The position numbers were made by a program, and so were the translations under genes. Shown in pieces: positions 8,381 to 16,186 of a DNA stretch of 64,000 nucleotides. The notes beneath the pieces are model-generated. The model was given only the letters and a program-made list of their open reading frames with translations, searched no databases and was not told where the DNA came from. Each line of letters starts with the position of its first letter. Within the stretch, counting starts at the first letter, position 1. Origin of the DNA: Marivivens donghaensis (GTDB lineage Bacteria > Pseudomonadota > Alphaproteobacteria > Rhodobacterales > Rhodobacteraceae); NCBI RefSeq assembly GCF_023541015.1, contig NZ_JALNPR010000007.1, positions 61,738 to 125,737 on the forward strand, written 5' to 3'.

Positions 8381-9601
8381 TTAGTCTAGTGGCGGATTGG
8401 TGACGTGCCTTGGCATGATCAAGAGCGTCCCTGCTGCGATGATTTTCAGGGCGCAGGGTAGCACGGCGTAAAGTAGGGTTAGCCGGTCGAGGGCTATATT
8501 CGAGTTGTCGCCTGCAGGAACAAACCCGACCACATCTAAGGTAGGTAAAACCATCACTGCCGCCAAAGGCAGCGATAGCTTCGTTGCAAAAGACCACAGT
8601 CCGAACGATTGGCCTGTCGCAATCCCTGCGCGACCTAAGATGGCTGCAAAAACAGCGGGTAAGATCACCAATTCAGCGCCAACCGCTGCGCCTGATGCGA
8701 TACAGATGATGGCGAAAGGGATCGCGTCACCAATACTCAAGAACGCCGTTCCAATGAAAGCCGATACGGAGAGGAGCATTGCGCTCAGCAAGACTGGACG
8801 GACGCCAAAGTGACGGGCGAGGCGGCTCCAGATAGGGATGGCCAGTCCTGATGCGGCAAAGAACAAGATCAGCAATCCGCCTGACCAATTAGGGAGCATC
8901 AGCCTGTCTTCAACGAAGAACAGAAATAGGGTCGAAGTGATGGCGACGGGCAGGCTGTTTACGACTGCGAGGAGGAGAAGCCAGCCACCGCCTGCTGCTA
9001 ATAGCTTGCGGATGTCAAAAGGGACCGGGGTTGTGGTTGGTCGATCCCATAGGTTTCTCGTCGCGAGGTAGGAAAGTATAATTAGACCCGCGAGTGCCCA
9101 ACCGAAAAGCCGAAAACCATCGCTCAATACGACTGGTCCCACGGCTGCAAAGATGACCCCCGCGATCAGTCCAACTTCACGGTAGGTGGCGAGACGAAGT
9201 TGGGCTTTGGGATCTGCCGACCCTGCAAGCGCTGCACTATCGCCGTATAAAAGGATCGCACCAAAGCTGTAGCCCGAAAACACGAGCACCAAAGTTGCGA
9301 TCAACCAGAGGCGCGCATCGAAAACAGGCGCCACAGAAAACAAGAGCACAAAACCGAGCGCCATCATTCCCAGTGCGATGGCTGCAAGCATTCGGCGAGG
9401 GCCGCGCCAATGGTCAATGATGCGGCCGAGGATTGGGTCTTGGGCAAAGTCAAAGATGCGGATGCCCATAACAATAGCCCCCACCGTCGCCAGATTTAGG
9501 CCGAGTTCAACTACCGCAAAACGAGGGAGATGGATGTAAATCGGCAAGCCCGCCGAGGCGAGCATCATGGCAAAGAGGCTAACACGCCAATAACTCGTCA
9601 T
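8381..9601 (-). CDS. MFS transporter, sugar:cation symporter (MelB-like) type
   Basis: 406 residues, strongly hydrophobic with about 12 predicted membrane spans. The N-terminal region has the pattern of the GPH/MelB branch of the major facilitator superfamily (IFDFAQDPILGRIIDHWRGPRR, the loop between spans 2 and 3). Substrate cannot be read from the sequence. The ATG overlaps the stop of the upstream minus-strand gene (chalcone-isomerase-like) as ATGA, so the two are co-expressed. It converges on the cox operon and is probably unrelated to CO oxidation. Confidence 0.8.
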   Translation of the reverse strand: MTSYWRVSLFAMMLASAGLPIYIHLPRFAVVELGLNLATVGAIVMGIRIFDFAQDPILGRIIDHWRGPRRMLAAIALGMMALGFVLLFSVAPVFDARLWLIATLVLVFSGYSFGAILLYGDSAALAGSADPKAQLRLATYREVGLIAGVIFAAVGPVVLSDGFRLFGWALAGLIILSYLATRNLWDRPTTTPVPFDIRKLLAAGGGWLLLLAVVNSLPVAITSTLFLFFVEDRLMLPNWSGGLLILFFAASGLAIPIWSRLARHFGVRPVLLSAMLLSVSAFIGTAFLSIGDAIPFAIICIASGAAVGAELVILPAVFAAILGRAGIATGQSFGLWSFATKLSLPLAAVMVLPTLDVVGFVPAGDNSNIALDRLTLLYAVLPCALKIIAAGTLLIMPRHVTNPPLD

Positions 9602-10104
9602 AGCCCGCGCAGTTTTCGAGATAGGGCGGTGAACCGGCTTTGGTCCGATAGCCAGATAGAGAGGAACCGTTTGCGAATATCAGGATAGGTGATGGTGCAG
9701 GTCTTTCTGCCATTGCGCCACAGTTCGATCTCATCAGGAGTTTGCCCGACGGCTAGGTAGCTGTCGCCTTTTCCGACATCATAGAAGCATTCTGATAGGA
9801 CCGATATGACAGTTGGAATGTCGTCGCGGTCCCCTTCAATACGGCGCAATTCGGCTTCGGTCCCGCGTATCAAATCTTGGGCCGAAAACCCGCGTTTGTA
9901 GTTCAGCTCTAACGCCATCGGTGCGGCCCAATCAAAGGCTGCGCCAGACGGTGTATAGAGGCGAGCGTCATAGGCGGTGATACCAATTAGGCCCAGACTG
10001 GCCTCGCCGATCATCACGGGATTGGGTAGACCTGCAGTCTGGACCGCGTCTTGGGCTATTGCGGGTCCAGCTAAGAGGACGATTGCAGAAATCAAACGAA
10101 ACAT
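9598..10104 (-). CDS. Chalcone-isomerase-like secreted protein
   Basis: 168 residues from the ATG at 10104; a TTG 24 bases upstream is possible but would put charged residues before the signal peptide. The N-terminus is a clear Sec signal peptide (hydrophobic core, then GPAIAQDA cleavage region). The mature part has the pattern of the bacterial chalcone-isomerase-like family: G-I-x-x-YDARLYTPSG, then LELNYKRGF and a C-terminal basic LSRKL. Periplasmic location is expected. The function of this family in bacteria is unknown. It is coupled by ATGA overlap to the downstream MFS gene. Confidence 0.7.
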   Translation of the reverse strand: MFRLISAIVLLAGPAIAQDAVQTAGLPNPVMIGEASLGLIGITAYDARLYTPSGAAFDWAAPMALELNYKRGFSAQDLIRGTEAELRRIEGDRDDIPTVISVLSECFYDVGKGDSYLAVGQTPDEIELWRNGRKTCTITYPDIRKRFLSIWLSDQSRFTALSRKLRGL

Positions 10105-10183
10105 GCGCGGCAACGGCTCTTTGATCAACCAATACGCGATATAGTTAGAGCGCCGTTGCCATCTGAAAAGGTGTTTTCTGAAA

Positions 10184-10972
10184 TCAGTAGGTTTTGACGG
10201 GTGCTGCTATCTGGCCAGTAGCCTCAGTCAAATTTCTACGCGCACTTTCCACGAGCATGGCCACGTCGAATATGCCTGCAATCATGCGGTAGCCAAGCTG
10301 ATCAAGCTCTTTCCAATCTCGTCCCGCGCTACGCACCGTTGCGAGCGGCATGTCGTGATGTTCGGCTGCCGCTTCGACTTTAGTGATTAGTTCGAGAACT
10401 TCAGGATGATCTAGGTGTTCAAGGTGCCCTGCGGACGCAGCAAGATCGTTTGGGCCAATGAAAATCATATCGACACCCTCTACAGCCATAATGTCGTCAA
10501 TTTGATCGACAGCTTCGACATGTTCGCACTGGATGATGATCGTGATCTCATTGAAAGAGTCCACGAGGCCATAGTCTGGGCGTGCGCCCCAGTTTGATCC
10601 GCGCACAATTGACGCCGCATATCCTCGATGACCTTTTAGCGGGTAGTAAAACGCAGATACGATCTGTTCGGCTTCTGCACGTGTGTTGACCATCGGGACG
10701 ATAAAATTGCGAAACCCACGGTCGAGTGCCCGTTTGATCAAGGTATCGTTGCCGTCGGGAAGTCGCAGGATTGTTGTGCCGCCGCAAGCCTCAACAGCTC
10801 GAGCAACATTGACCCAATCTTCGAGTTCGCCGCGACCATGTTCGCCGTCGATGATGATGGTGTCCCATCCGTGGGTCACAAGGATTTCGGCAATGTCAGG
10901 ACTGCCCAATTCGACCCAAGCGGCAGGGATCATTGCGGGTGTTTTTAGCCGCTGTTTGAAAGACGAGGTCAT
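10184..10972 (-). CDS. HpcH/HpaI-family aldolase
   Basis: 262 residues, the standard length of the HpcH/HpaI class II pyruvate-dependent aldolases, which cleave or form 4-hydroxy-2-oxo acids with a divalent metal. Motifs seen: WVELGSP near the N-terminus, IIIDGEHG (catalytic His loop), a central ILRLPDGND with Arg, LDRGFRNFIVPMV, YPLKGHRGY, and the metal-ligand region IFIGPNDLAAS. The family includes 2-keto-3-deoxyglucarate aldolase (GarL), rhamnonate aldolase and 4-hydroxy-2-oxoheptanedioate aldolase; none can be chosen from sequence alone. It stands alone, divergent from the thiolase gene. Confidence 0.85.
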   Translation of the reverse strand: MTSSFKQRLKTPAMIPAAWVELGSPDIAEILVTHGWDTIIIDGEHGRGELEDWVNVARAVEACGGTTILRLPDGNDTLIKRALDRGFRNFIVPMVNTRAEAEQIVSAFYYPLKGHRGYAASIVRGSNWGARPDYGLVDSFNEITIIIQCEHVEAVDQIDDIMAVEGVDMIFIGPNDLAASAGHLEHLDHPEVLELITKVEAAAEHHDMPLATVRSAGRDWKELDQLGYRMIAGIFDVAMLVESARRNLTEATGQIAAPVKTY

Positions 10973-11165
10973 GGGGCATCTCCAGTCTAGGAATCTGGTG
11001 AACGGTATGACGCCGTTTGTGCTTTGTCCATTTGACCCTGCGTAAAATGGCTGATCACAATCGTCGGGCGCGACGGCCTGTCACAGATTTGGCATGGGGC
11101 CTAGACTTGGCCGACTAGGGACACCAACATGGCGCAAATTTGGACAGACTAGAAAAGGACATCTC

Positions 11166-12320
11166 ATGGACCCGATCGTCATCGTAAGTATGGCCCGCAC
11201 ACCGATGGGCGGCTTTATGGGCAGTTTGTCCAAAATCGCTGCGCCTGATCTGGGCGCGAGCGCCATTGCGGGCGCTGTTGCCCGCGCGGACATTGCTGGG
11301 GACAAAGTTGATCAGGTGATCATGGGTAACGTTCTGCCCGCAGGTTTGGGTCAAGCGCCAGCGCGTCAGGCGTCGATGGGTGCGGGTCTGCCATTGGACG
11401 TGCGCTGTCAGACCGTGGGCAAGGTGTGCGGTTCGGGCATGCAGGCGATCATGAACGCCCACGACATGATCAAGGCGGGATCGTCTGATATCGTCGTCGC
11501 TGGCGGGATGGAGAGCATGTCAGGTGCGCCGTATCTCTTGGAAAAAGCGCGGACGGGGTATCGCGCGGGGCATGGCAAGGTTATGGACCACATGTTCCTC
11601 GATGGGCTTGAGGATGCCTATGATAAAGGCCGCGCAATGGGTACCTTTGCCGAAGAATGCGCCGACACCTATGGCTTCACCCGCGAGGAACAAGACGCCT
11701 ATGCGCTGCAATCGCTGGACCGTGCAAAGACTGCGATTGAAACGGGTGCGTTTGATGGTGAGATCGTCGCGGTTGGGGATGTGACGACCGATGAACAACC
11801 GGGTCGCGCGCGGCCCGAGAAAATCCCAACGCTGAAACCTGCATTCCGTGAAGGCGGCACTGTGACCGCGGCGAACTCTTCGTCCATCTCCGACGGTGCT
11901 GCGGCGCTGGTCCTGACGCGTGCATCGCAGGCAGAGGCGATGGGCCTTGCCCCGATTGCGGTGATCCGTGGGCACGCGGGCCATGCGCAAGCGCCGTCAC
12001 TGTTCACCACCGCGCCGATCCCTGCGATCCAAAAGGTTCTGACCCAAGTCGGCTGGAGCGTGGATGATGTCGACCTCTTTGAGATCAACGAAGCCTTTGC
12101 CGTCGTTGCCATGGCCGCCATCCGCGATCTTGGGCTCGATGATGCAAAGGTGAACGTAAACGGCGGTGCCTGTGCCTTGGGCCATCCTATTGGATGTTCG
12201 GGCGCGCGGATTGTCGTCACGCTTATCGCGGCTCTTCAGGCTCGTGGCCTGAAGAAAGGCGTTGCGTCGCTCTGTATTGGCGGTGGTGAGGCGACGGCGC
12301 TGGCGGTCGAGCTTCTGTAA
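11166..12320 (+). CDS. Acetyl-CoA C-acetyltransferase (thiolase)
   Basis: 384 residues from the ATG at 11166, preceded by AAAAGGA; a longer frame start at 11094 adds an atypical basic leader. All thiolase catalytic elements are present: the nucleophile Cys88 in VCGSGMQA, the NEAFAVVAM motif, and the C-terminal GHPIGCSGAR plus CIGGGEATAL containing the second His and Cys. It condenses or cleaves acyl-CoA and acetyl-CoA, in ketone-body, amino-acid or polyhydroxybutyrate metabolism. It is a single gene ended by a hairpin, without a neighbouring reductase or CoA transferase, so the pathway is open. Confidence 0.9.
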   Translation: MDPIVIVSMARTPMGGFMGSLSKIAAPDLGASAIAGAVARADIAGDKVDQVIMGNVLPAGLGQAPARQASMGAGLPLDVRCQTVGKVCGSGMQAIMNAHDMIKAGSSDIVVAGGMESMSGAPYLLEKARTGYRAGHGKVMDHMFLDGLEDAYDKGRAMGTFAEECADTYGFTREEQDAYALQSLDRAKTAIETGAFDGEIVAVGDVTTDEQPGRARPEKIPTLKPAFREGGTVTAANSSSISDGAAALVLTRASQAEAMGLAPIAVIRGHAGHAQAPSLFTTAPIPAIQKVLTQVGWSVDDVDLFEINEAFAVVAMAAIRDLGLDDAKVNVNGGACALGHPIGCSGARIVVTLIAALQARGLKKGVASLCIGGGEATALAVELL

Positions 12321-12338
12321 GGTCTGTTCATCCAAAAA

Positions 12339-12364
12339 TAGGACCGCGGGTTTTCGCGGTCCTA
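12339..12364 (+). terminator. Hairpin terminator after the thiolase gene
   Basis: A perfect 10-bp stem, TAGGACCGCG (12339-12348) with CGCGGTCCTA (12355-12364), and loop GGTTTT, 19 bases after the thiolase stop. There is no strong T run after it on the plus strand. Confidence 0.7.
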
Positions 12365-12494
12365 GCCTACGAAGCTTCAATGATTAGAGTTGGTGTTGCT
12401 TGTGTAGAGAGTGCTGGGCAAGCCGTCCGACTTAACTGTCTTGAGCCGCGTAGAGTGAGTGGCTAGGGTTTTGGCAAAACCCGCAGGAGGCATC

Positions 12495-13451
12495 GTGGAC
12501 CATAAGTATAATCAGCCCCTTGGGGGGAATGAGGTGCCTCGCTTCGGCGGCCCTGTGACTATGATGCGGTTGCCCGCCTGCGTAGATGCAAGCGGGCTAG
12601 ACGCTTGTTTCGTTGGCATTCCGATGGACATCGGTGCATCCAATCGGTCGGGCACGCGGTTCGGTCCTCGTCAGATCCGCGCTGAATCTAGCATGCTGCG
12701 GCCATATAATATGGCAACGGGTGCGGCACCGTTTGATCACATGCAGGTCGGCGATATTGGTGACGTTCCAATCAACACGTTTGACCTCAAGGACACGGTT
12801 AAGCGCATCGCGGACTTTTATCGTGATTTGCTAAAGCATGATGTCGTGCCGCTGACCCTCGGCGGCGATCACACGCTGACCTATCCTGTGCTGCAAGCCA
12901 TCGCTGAAAAGCACGGCCCTGTTGCGCTGATCCACATCGATGCCCACGCGGACATCAATGACGAGATGTTCGGCGAAAAGATCGCCCATGGGACGCCGTT
13001 CCGCCGCGCCTTTGATGAGGGCCTTCTGAACAATGATAAGGTCTATCAGATCGGTTTGCGGGGCACGGGGTACGCCGCCGATGATTTCGATTGGTCCCGT
13101 CGGCAGGGCTGGACTGTTGTTCAGGCCGAAGAATGCTGGGGACAGTCTCTTAAACCGTTGATCAACCGTATTCGCAAAGAGATTGGCGATACGCCGACCT
13201 ATATAACCTATGATATCGATAGCCTCGACCCAGCCTTTGCGCCGGGTACGGGGACAGTTGAAATCGGGGGTCTAACGACATGGCAAGCATTGGAACTGAT
13301 CCGCGGCTGTGCGGGGCTGAATGTTGTTGGTGGTGACCTTGTTGAGGTGTCCCCGCCTTATGATCCTAGCGGAAACACTGCGCTGATTGGGGCAAACCTT
13401 CTGTATGAGATGCTCTGCATTTTGCCGAAATGCCAACGCGCGAAATCATGA
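12495..13451 (+). CDS. Ureohydrolase: agmatinase / guanidinobutyrase family
   Basis: About 318 residues of the arginase-agmatinase superfamily, which hydrolyses a guanidino group to urea. The binuclear Mn ligands are visible in GGDHTLTYP, HIDAHADIND and YDIDSLDPAF. I chose the GTG at 12495 because AGGAGG lies 4 bases upstream and because the resulting N-terminus (QPLGGNEVPRFGG...TMMRLP) is that of guanidinobutyrase/guanidinopropionase-type proteins; another GTG at 12459 would add 12 residues. Substrate (agmatine, 4-guanidinobutyrate or another) is not decided by what I can see. Confidence 0.85.
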   Translation: MDHKYNQPLGGNEVPRFGGPVTMMRLPACVDASGLDACFVGIPMDIGASNRSGTRFGPRQIRAESSMLRPYNMATGAAPFDHMQVGDIGDVPINTFDLKDTVKRIADFYRDLLKHDVVPLTLGGDHTLTYPVLQAIAEKHGPVALIHIDAHADINDEMFGEKIAHGTPFRRAFDEGLLNNDKVYQIGLRGTGYAADDFDWSRRQGWTVVQAEECWGQSLKPLINRIRKEIGDTPTYITYDIDSLDPAFAPGTGTVEIGGLTTWQALELIRGCAGLNVVGGDLVEVSPPYDPSGNTALIGANLLYEMLCILPKCQRAKS

Positions 13452-13657
13452 CCAGTCTTGTCAAACGGACCCGGGCAAATACAGCAGTGGGTCCAAGATT
13501 TGCGGGCCCGTTGTAAGGTTTGGCTCTTCGAGGGTCGCTTTGCCTGTTTAAGGCAGTTGTCGACACTTTCGCCTACTCTGTGGCGGAGCATTCGGTAACG
13601 ATCAAAGACGACGAATGCGAGGCCTTTCTGAACGGGTTGAAGTGAGTCGTAGGTTGT

Positions 13658-13675
13658 ATGACGTTTTAACGTCAT
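13658..13675. promoter_or_regulatory. Operator of the iol LacI regulator, upstream of its own gene
   Basis: Perfect inverted repeat ATGACG-TTTTAA-CGTCAT. A further half with the same spacer, TGACGTTTTAA, lies at 13691-13701. The same palindrome with the same 6-base spacing recurs at 14779-14796 before iolG, which marks it as the binding site of the LacI protein encoded between them and implies autoregulation. Confidence 0.7.
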
Positions 13676-13747
13676 TTAGGTGTTTCCTGTTGACGTTTTA
13701 ATCTCAATCCCTCACCCCTTATTGCCAAGAGGGTGAAGGAAGCCAAA

Positions 13748-14779
13748 ATGAGCAATCGTCCGACTGTCAAAGATGTTGCGCGTGAAGCTGGGGTGAGTGT
13801 CACCACCGTGGATCGTGCGTTGAATGGTCGGGCGGTTGTTCGCGAAGACACGCTTCGTCGTATCGCGGATGCGGCGCACCGCATTGGCTACCACGCCCGT
13901 GGGCTATTCGATCACCGTTTGAATACTGTCGCGCCAGAAAAGAAATTTGGTTTTGTTCTGGTGAAGGAAAAGCACGAGTTTTATCAGAATTTTGCGCGCG
14001 AGATTGAGCAGGCCATTGCCGCGCGGACGGATGTTCGGGGACACGCGATCATTCGTTTTGCACAATCACAGTCACCCGAAGAATTCGCAGAGTTGATCCA
14101 GTCGGTGGGCGAACGGGTTGATGCGTTGGCCTGCACTGCCGTCAATCATCAAAAGCTGAATCAGGTCGTTGAGGAATTGCGCCAAAAAGGTGTGCCGACG
14201 TTCTCTTTGCTCAATGACTTTGCGCAGGGACTTCGCCGTAACTATCTGGGAATAAACAATATGAAGGTGGGGCGGAGTGCTGCGTGGATGCTGACGCATT
14301 CCGCAAAACTACCTGGTCGGTTGGCGATTTTCGTCGGCGGAAACCGCTGGCACGGCCATGATCTTCGTGAGGTTGGGTTCCGTGGATATGTCCGTGAGAA
14401 TGCCCCAGAGTTTACCGTGGTAGATACTTTGGTGAACTTGGAAGCGCGGCAAGTGACCTATGAAGCGACCCTCGATTTGATCGAGCGTTATCCAGATCTG
14501 CGTGGGATATATGTTGCGGGTGGAGGTATGGAGGGTGCCATCGCTGCGATGCGCGAGGTGTCAGAGCCGGGGCAGGTGCAGTTGGTGGTGAACGAATTGA
14601 CCGCCGAAAGCCGTGCGGGTTTGTTGGATGGCTACGTTACCATGGTGATTGGTACGCCCCTTCCGCAATTGTGCAGCGACCTGATCGGATTGATGATTTC
14701 AGAGAGCGAAGGGCATCTTGATGACACTGCAAGTCAACATTTTCTAGAGCCACGGATTGTTCTTCCAGAGATGCTATAA
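13748..14779 (+). CDS. LacI-family regulator of the iol operon
   Basis: 343 residues from the ATG at 13748 (GAAGGA seven bases upstream); an in-frame GTG at 13733 is less likely. The N-terminal helix-turn-helix reads TVKDVAREAGVSVTTVDRALNG, close to LacI but with VDRALN in place of the common VSRVLN in the recognition and hinge region. The rest is a periplasmic-binding-like effector domain of the RbsB-type class. It directly precedes iolG, and operators flank it on both sides, so it probably represses itself and the iol genes until an inositol-derived ligand binds. It is not homologous to the DeoR-type IolR of Bacillus. Confidence 0.88.
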   Translation: MSNRPTVKDVAREAGVSVTTVDRALNGRAVVREDTLRRIADAAHRIGYHARGLFDHRLNTVAPEKKFGFVLVKEKHEFYQNFAREIEQAIAARTDVRGHAIIRFAQSQSPEEFAELIQSVGERVDALACTAVNHQKLNQVVEELRQKGVPTFSLLNDFAQGLRRNYLGINNMKVGRSAAWMLTHSAKLPGRLAIFVGGNRWHGHDLREVGFRGYVRENAPEFTVVDTLVNLEARQVTYEATLDLIERYPDLRGIYVAGGGMEGAIAAMREVSEPGQVQLVVNELTAESRAGLLDGYVTMVIGTPLPQLCSDLIGLMISESEGHLDDTASQHFLEPRIVLPEML

Positions 14780-14796
14780 TGACGCAAATACGTCAT
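14779..14796. promoter_or_regulatory. Operator of the iol LacI regulator, upstream of iolG
   Basis: Perfect inverted repeat ATGACG-CAAATA-CGTCAT, beginning on the last base of the lacI stop codon. An additional CGTCATTT half-site follows at 14815-14822. It matches the palindrome at 13658-13675 in both arms and spacing. Confidence 0.7.
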
Positions 14797-15080
14797 TTAG
14801 CTTGTGCAGAAAAACGTCATTTTTGACCTGAAAATGGCGTGCTCCATTGACGGCGCTGCGTGCAAAAGTCAGCGTCGCCTAGTCACTGTCACAGGCGGCG
14901 GATAGATCGCTGCCTGTGCTAAGACTCATGTCAAAGTTGACCTTTTCTGAAACGATTTAGGTAGACTATGATGTTAAATACAAAACTGAAATCCAACCCC
15001 TCCCGCAGGTTGTCCAACGCGGTAGAGGTCCGACACGACCCACATTAGTTTCCGGCGAGCTTCCGGAACCGGAGGAAAGA
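14797..15080. other. Regulatory region of the iol operon
   Basis: No gene fits here. Beyond the half-operator at 14815-14822 it contains a short palindrome GTCAA-AG-TTGAC (14930-14941) whose right arm could be a -35 element (TTGACC, 14937-14942), with TAGACT (14962-14967, spacing 19) or TATGAT (14967-14972) as weak -10 candidates, and a strong ribosome site (GGAGGAAAG) before iolG. Confidence 0.4.
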
Positions 15081-16070
15081 ATGAGCCTACGTTTTGCTGT
15101 CCTTGGCGCTGGCCGTATTGGTCAGGTGCATGCCCGTGCAATTGCTTCTGTCGATGGCGCAGAACTGATCGCGATCGCGGAACCGTTTGAGGCAGCAGCC
15201 AAAGCCGCCCAAGAGAAATTCGGCTGCGAATTACGCACCATTGATGAGGTTGCGGCCTCTGACGATATCGATGCGGTTGTCATCTGCACACCGACCGATA
15301 CCCACGCTGATCTGATTGAGAAATTCGCCAAAGTCGGGAAGGCTGTGTTCTGCGAGAAACCGATTGATCTGAACGTTGAACGCGTGAAGCAAGCGATCGC
15401 GACCGTAGAGGCCGAGGGTACCACTCTGATGGTAGGTTTTAACCGTCGTTTTGACCCCGACTTTATGGCTGTGAAAGCGGCGATTGATAACGGCACGTTG
15501 GGTGATGTTGAGATGGTGACAATCACTTCGCGTGACCCGGGTGCTCCGCCAGCTGAATACATTAAAGTGTCGGGCGGCATCTTCCGCGATATGACCATTC
15601 ACGACTTTGACATGGCGCGTTGGTTGCTGGGCGAAGAAATCCAGACCGTCATGGCGCAGGCGTCGAACCTTGTTGATCCAGCGATTGGTGCTTTGGGCGA
15701 CTATGACAGCGTGAACGTCATTCTGCGTACCGCTACAGGCAAGCAAGCTGTCATCACCAACTCGCGCCGCGCGACTTATGGCTATGATCAGCGTATTGAG
15801 GTTCACGGGTCCAAAGGCATGGCGGCTGCTAAGAACACCGCTGAGGCAAATATCGAAGTGGCAACAGCAGACGGGTTCAAACAGCCGCCGCTGCTTAACT
15901 TCTTCATGTCGCGCTATACTGCAGCCTATGCCAATGAAATCGCGGCTTTTGTTGATGCTGTTGCGAAAGGTGCAGAGACTCCGACGACGGGCCATGATGG
16001 CTTGAAGGCTCTCGAACTTGCTGAGGCTGCGTTGAAGTCGGCACAAACGGGCCAAGCTGTAAGACTATAA
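15081..16070 (+). CDS. iolG: Inositol 2-dehydrogenase IolG
   Basis: 329 residues of the Gfo/Idh/MocA family. The N-terminal Rossmann motif is AVLGAGRIGQVHA, followed by the CEKPID loop carrying the conserved Lys and the GFNRRFDP segment; the catalytic Asp-x-x-x-His pair is in IHDFDMARWLL region. It oxidises myo-inositol with NAD to scyllo-inosose, the first step of the pathway. The assignment rests on the family plus the iolC, iolD, iolE and iolB genes that follow. The ribosome site CCGGAGGAAAG is strong. Confidence 0.9.
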   Translation: MSLRFAVLGAGRIGQVHARAIASVDGAELIAIAEPFEAAAKAAQEKFGCELRTIDEVAASDDIDAVVICTPTDTHADLIEKFAKVGKAVFCEKPIDLNVERVKQAIATVEAEGTTLMVGFNRRFDPDFMAVKAAIDNGTLGDVEMVTITSRDPGAPPAEYIKVSGGIFRDMTIHDFDMARWLLGEEIQTVMAQASNLVDPAIGALGDYDSVNVILRTATGKQAVITNSRRATYGYDQRIEVHGSKGMAAAKNTAEANIEVATADGFKQPPLLNFFMSRYTAAYANEIAAFVDAVAKGAETPTTGHDGLKALELAEAALKSAQTGQAVRL

Positions 16071-16076
16071 TCCCCC

Positions 16077-16114
16077 GATCTGAGGCCTTTGGTTTTGGCT
16101 GAGGGCCTCAGGTC
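16077..16114 (+). terminator. Intercistronic hairpin between iolG and iolC
   Basis: An 11-bp stem with one G-T pair, GATCTGAGGCC (16077-16087) with GGCCTCAGGTC (16104-16114), loop 16 bases, followed within a few bases by a T-rich run. It could be a partial terminator that makes iolG more abundant than the downstream genes, or a stability element; the large loop makes strong termination less sure. Confidence 0.5.
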
Positions 16115-16186
16115 TATGAGTTTGTTTTTGATGGGCTCGGACAAAGGCGGACATCGTCTGTGCGGTGTTCTGAAAGGCAGAGATAA

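Noticed and set aside
14937..14972. A firm sigma-70 promoter for iolG
   Set aside because: TTGACC is a good -35, but the only nearby -10 candidates are at 19 or 24 bases; kept only as a weak possibility.
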